From NCBI GenBank assembly GCA_024636575.1, contig JAGXGU010000164.1:1-13971 (forward strand): 13,971 nt of DNA, in the 5' to 3' direction. The position numbers and the translations under genes are program-made. The notes beneath the pieces are model-generated. The model searched no databases. It was not told the DNA's origin and saw only the letters and a list, made by a program, of their open reading frames with translations. Numbering within the stretch: position 1 is the stretch's first letter; every line of letters starts with the position of its first letter. Source of the stretch: Altererythrobacter sp. GTDB taxonomy: Bacteria; Pseudomonadota; Alphaproteobacteria; Sphingomonadales; Sphingomonadaceae. Positions 13,076-13,971 of this stretch are shown one piece after another.

Positions 13076-13971
13076 ATGAACACAACTACCATTTGCTCGC
13101 GCAAAATCCTGCGGCATTCGCTTATGGCAGTCCTGCTGTCCTCCGCTTCAATCGCGGCGGCGCAGGATGCCCGGATCGTCCAGCCCGGCGCTCCGGGGCA
13201 AGTGACGCGGCAAATCAGCGCGGATCAGGCTGTGGCGCTGGCCAACAGCAGTTACTCGCCAGCAGATGTGATGTTCATGCAGCACATGATCGTTCACCAC
13301 CGGCAAGCGGTGGAAATGGCGGCGCTGGTGGGGGACCGGACCAATCGCGAGGAAGTGGTGGCCCTGGCAGGCAGGATCGACGCATCGCAAGCGGACGAAA
13401 TGCAATTCATGACCAAATGGCTGGCTGATCGCGGTCAGCCGTTAGAAATGGCCATGATGAACCATTCAGGCCATGCAGATCACGAAATGAAGCCCATGAT
13501 GGGCATGGCCTCGCCACAAGATATGCAGCGCCTGACGGCTGCAAAGGGTGGCGATTTCGACCGGCTGTTCCTGCAATTGATGATCACCCACCATGATGGC
13601 GCGGTGAAGATGGTCAAGGAACTGCTGAAGCAGCCCGGCTCCGCCTATGACCCCGTGATGTTCGAATTCACCAATGATGTGGACACCGACCAGACGGCAG
13701 AGATCGAGCGGATGAATGCGCTGCTGGCCAGTCTCTCAAGCGATCCACGCGCAACCCTGACCGCCGGATTCCGAGATGCCGGCCAGGCGATCAGCGGCTT
13801 GCGCCTGTTGGCAGCACTGCCGAAACCGGCAGGTTTCTTCGATCCGAAAAACCCTGCCGACCTCGCCCCGCCAAAGCCCAAGAAGGGCGCCGTGAATGGC
13901 GATCCGGAACCGGCCAAGGCGGAGGCAGCTGACACAGCCGGTCCGATGCGCGGCAAGGACGAGGACAAGAC
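13076..13971 (+). CDS. Exported DUF305 protein, C-terminus cut by window edge
   Basis: At least 298 residues, still open at the right edge. A signal peptide (hydrophobic core about 14-28, cleavage after A-A-A near 29) sends it to the periplasm. Two DUF305-type helical halves follow, marked by M-F-M-Q-H-M-I-V-H-H (66-75) and L-F-L-Q-L-M-I-T-H-H (164-173). The paired histidines (H74-H75, H172-H173) suggest metal binding, and DUF305 is a four-helix fold found in several copper-related proteins. Between the halves, residues 125-144 are dense in Met and His (M-A-M-M-N-H-S-G-H and so on), a pattern typical of copper(I)-binding linkers. After about residue 250 comes a Pro/Lys/Glu/Ala-rich linker. 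Ordinary DUF305 proteins end near residue 220, so a further domain probably lies beyond the window. No copper regulator or efflux gene is visible. Copper handling is inference. Confidence 0.82.
   Translation, partial: MNTTTICSRKILRHSLMAVLLSSASIAAAQDARIVQPGAPGQVTRQISADQAVALANSSYSPADVMFMQHMIVHHRQAVEMAALVGDRTNREEVVALAGRIDASQADEMQFMTKWLADRGQPLEMAMMNHSGHADHEMKPMMGMASPQDMQRLTAAKGGDFDRLFLQLMITHHDGAVKMVKELLKQPGSAYDPVMFEFTNDVDTDQTAEIERMNALLASLSSDPRATLTAGFRDAGQAISGLRLLAALPKPAGFFDPKNPADLAPPKPKKGAVNGDPEPAKAEAADTAGPMRGKDEDK

Noticed and set aside
1..13971. CRISPR array, insertion sequence, prophage or tRNA gene
   Set aside because: I saw no regularly spaced repeats, transposase or integrase motifs, or cloverleaf-forming sequence in the window.

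Overview
The window looks like chromosomal DNA from an alphaproteobacterium of the order Sphingomonadales, probably the Erythrobacter/Altererythrobacter group. This is inferred from moderately high GC, dense short-gap gene packing, the wording of the proteins (a bacterial Cdc48-type ATPase, an alphaproteobacterial host-attachment-family protein, an HWE histidine kinase), and the absence of phage, IS or plasmid genes. No database search was possible.

Layout. (1) 1-1411, minus strand: scoA (succinyl-CoA:3-ketoacid CoA-transferase subunit A), followed 34 bp downstream by a HAD-like lipoprotein that runs off the left edge; the catalytic subunit B is not adjacent. (2) 1412-1904: the largest gene-free stretch. 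It holds short repeats and a compact structured element (1692-1778) that folds on paper as a perfect three-way junction followed by a strong terminator. No gene lies upstream of it on that strand, so it is probably a small RNA. (3) 1905-4211, plus: a two-ring Cdc48/p97-type AAA+ ATPase. (4) 4226-9476, minus: polA, an HWE-type CHASE3 histidine kinase and an MscS-type channel in tight succession, convergent with cdc48. A perfect DnaA box lies upstream of polA. (5) 9767-10360, plus: two tandem paralogous tiny Ala/Glu-rich lipoproteins with a 5' UTR hairpin and a strong shared terminator. (6) 10406-11434, minus: a secreted class A beta-lactamase-fold serine hydrolase in which I cannot find the deacylating glutamate. 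(7) 11543-11950, minus: host-attachment-family protein, divergent from mtnP (12030-12896, plus), methylthioadenosine phosphorylase. (8) 13076 to the right edge, plus: an exported DUF305 protein with a His/Met-rich linker, truncated by the window.

Most of the window is housekeeping (DNA repair and replication, methionine salvage, ketone-body/short-chain acyl-CoA use, protein quality control) mixed with envelope proteins. The least explained items are the structured RNA at 1692-1778, the twin lipoproteins, the altered omega loop of the beta-lactamase homologue, and the coupling of a membrane sensor kinase and an MscS channel to polA. I found no CRISPR array, tRNA, rRNA, transposon or defence system.
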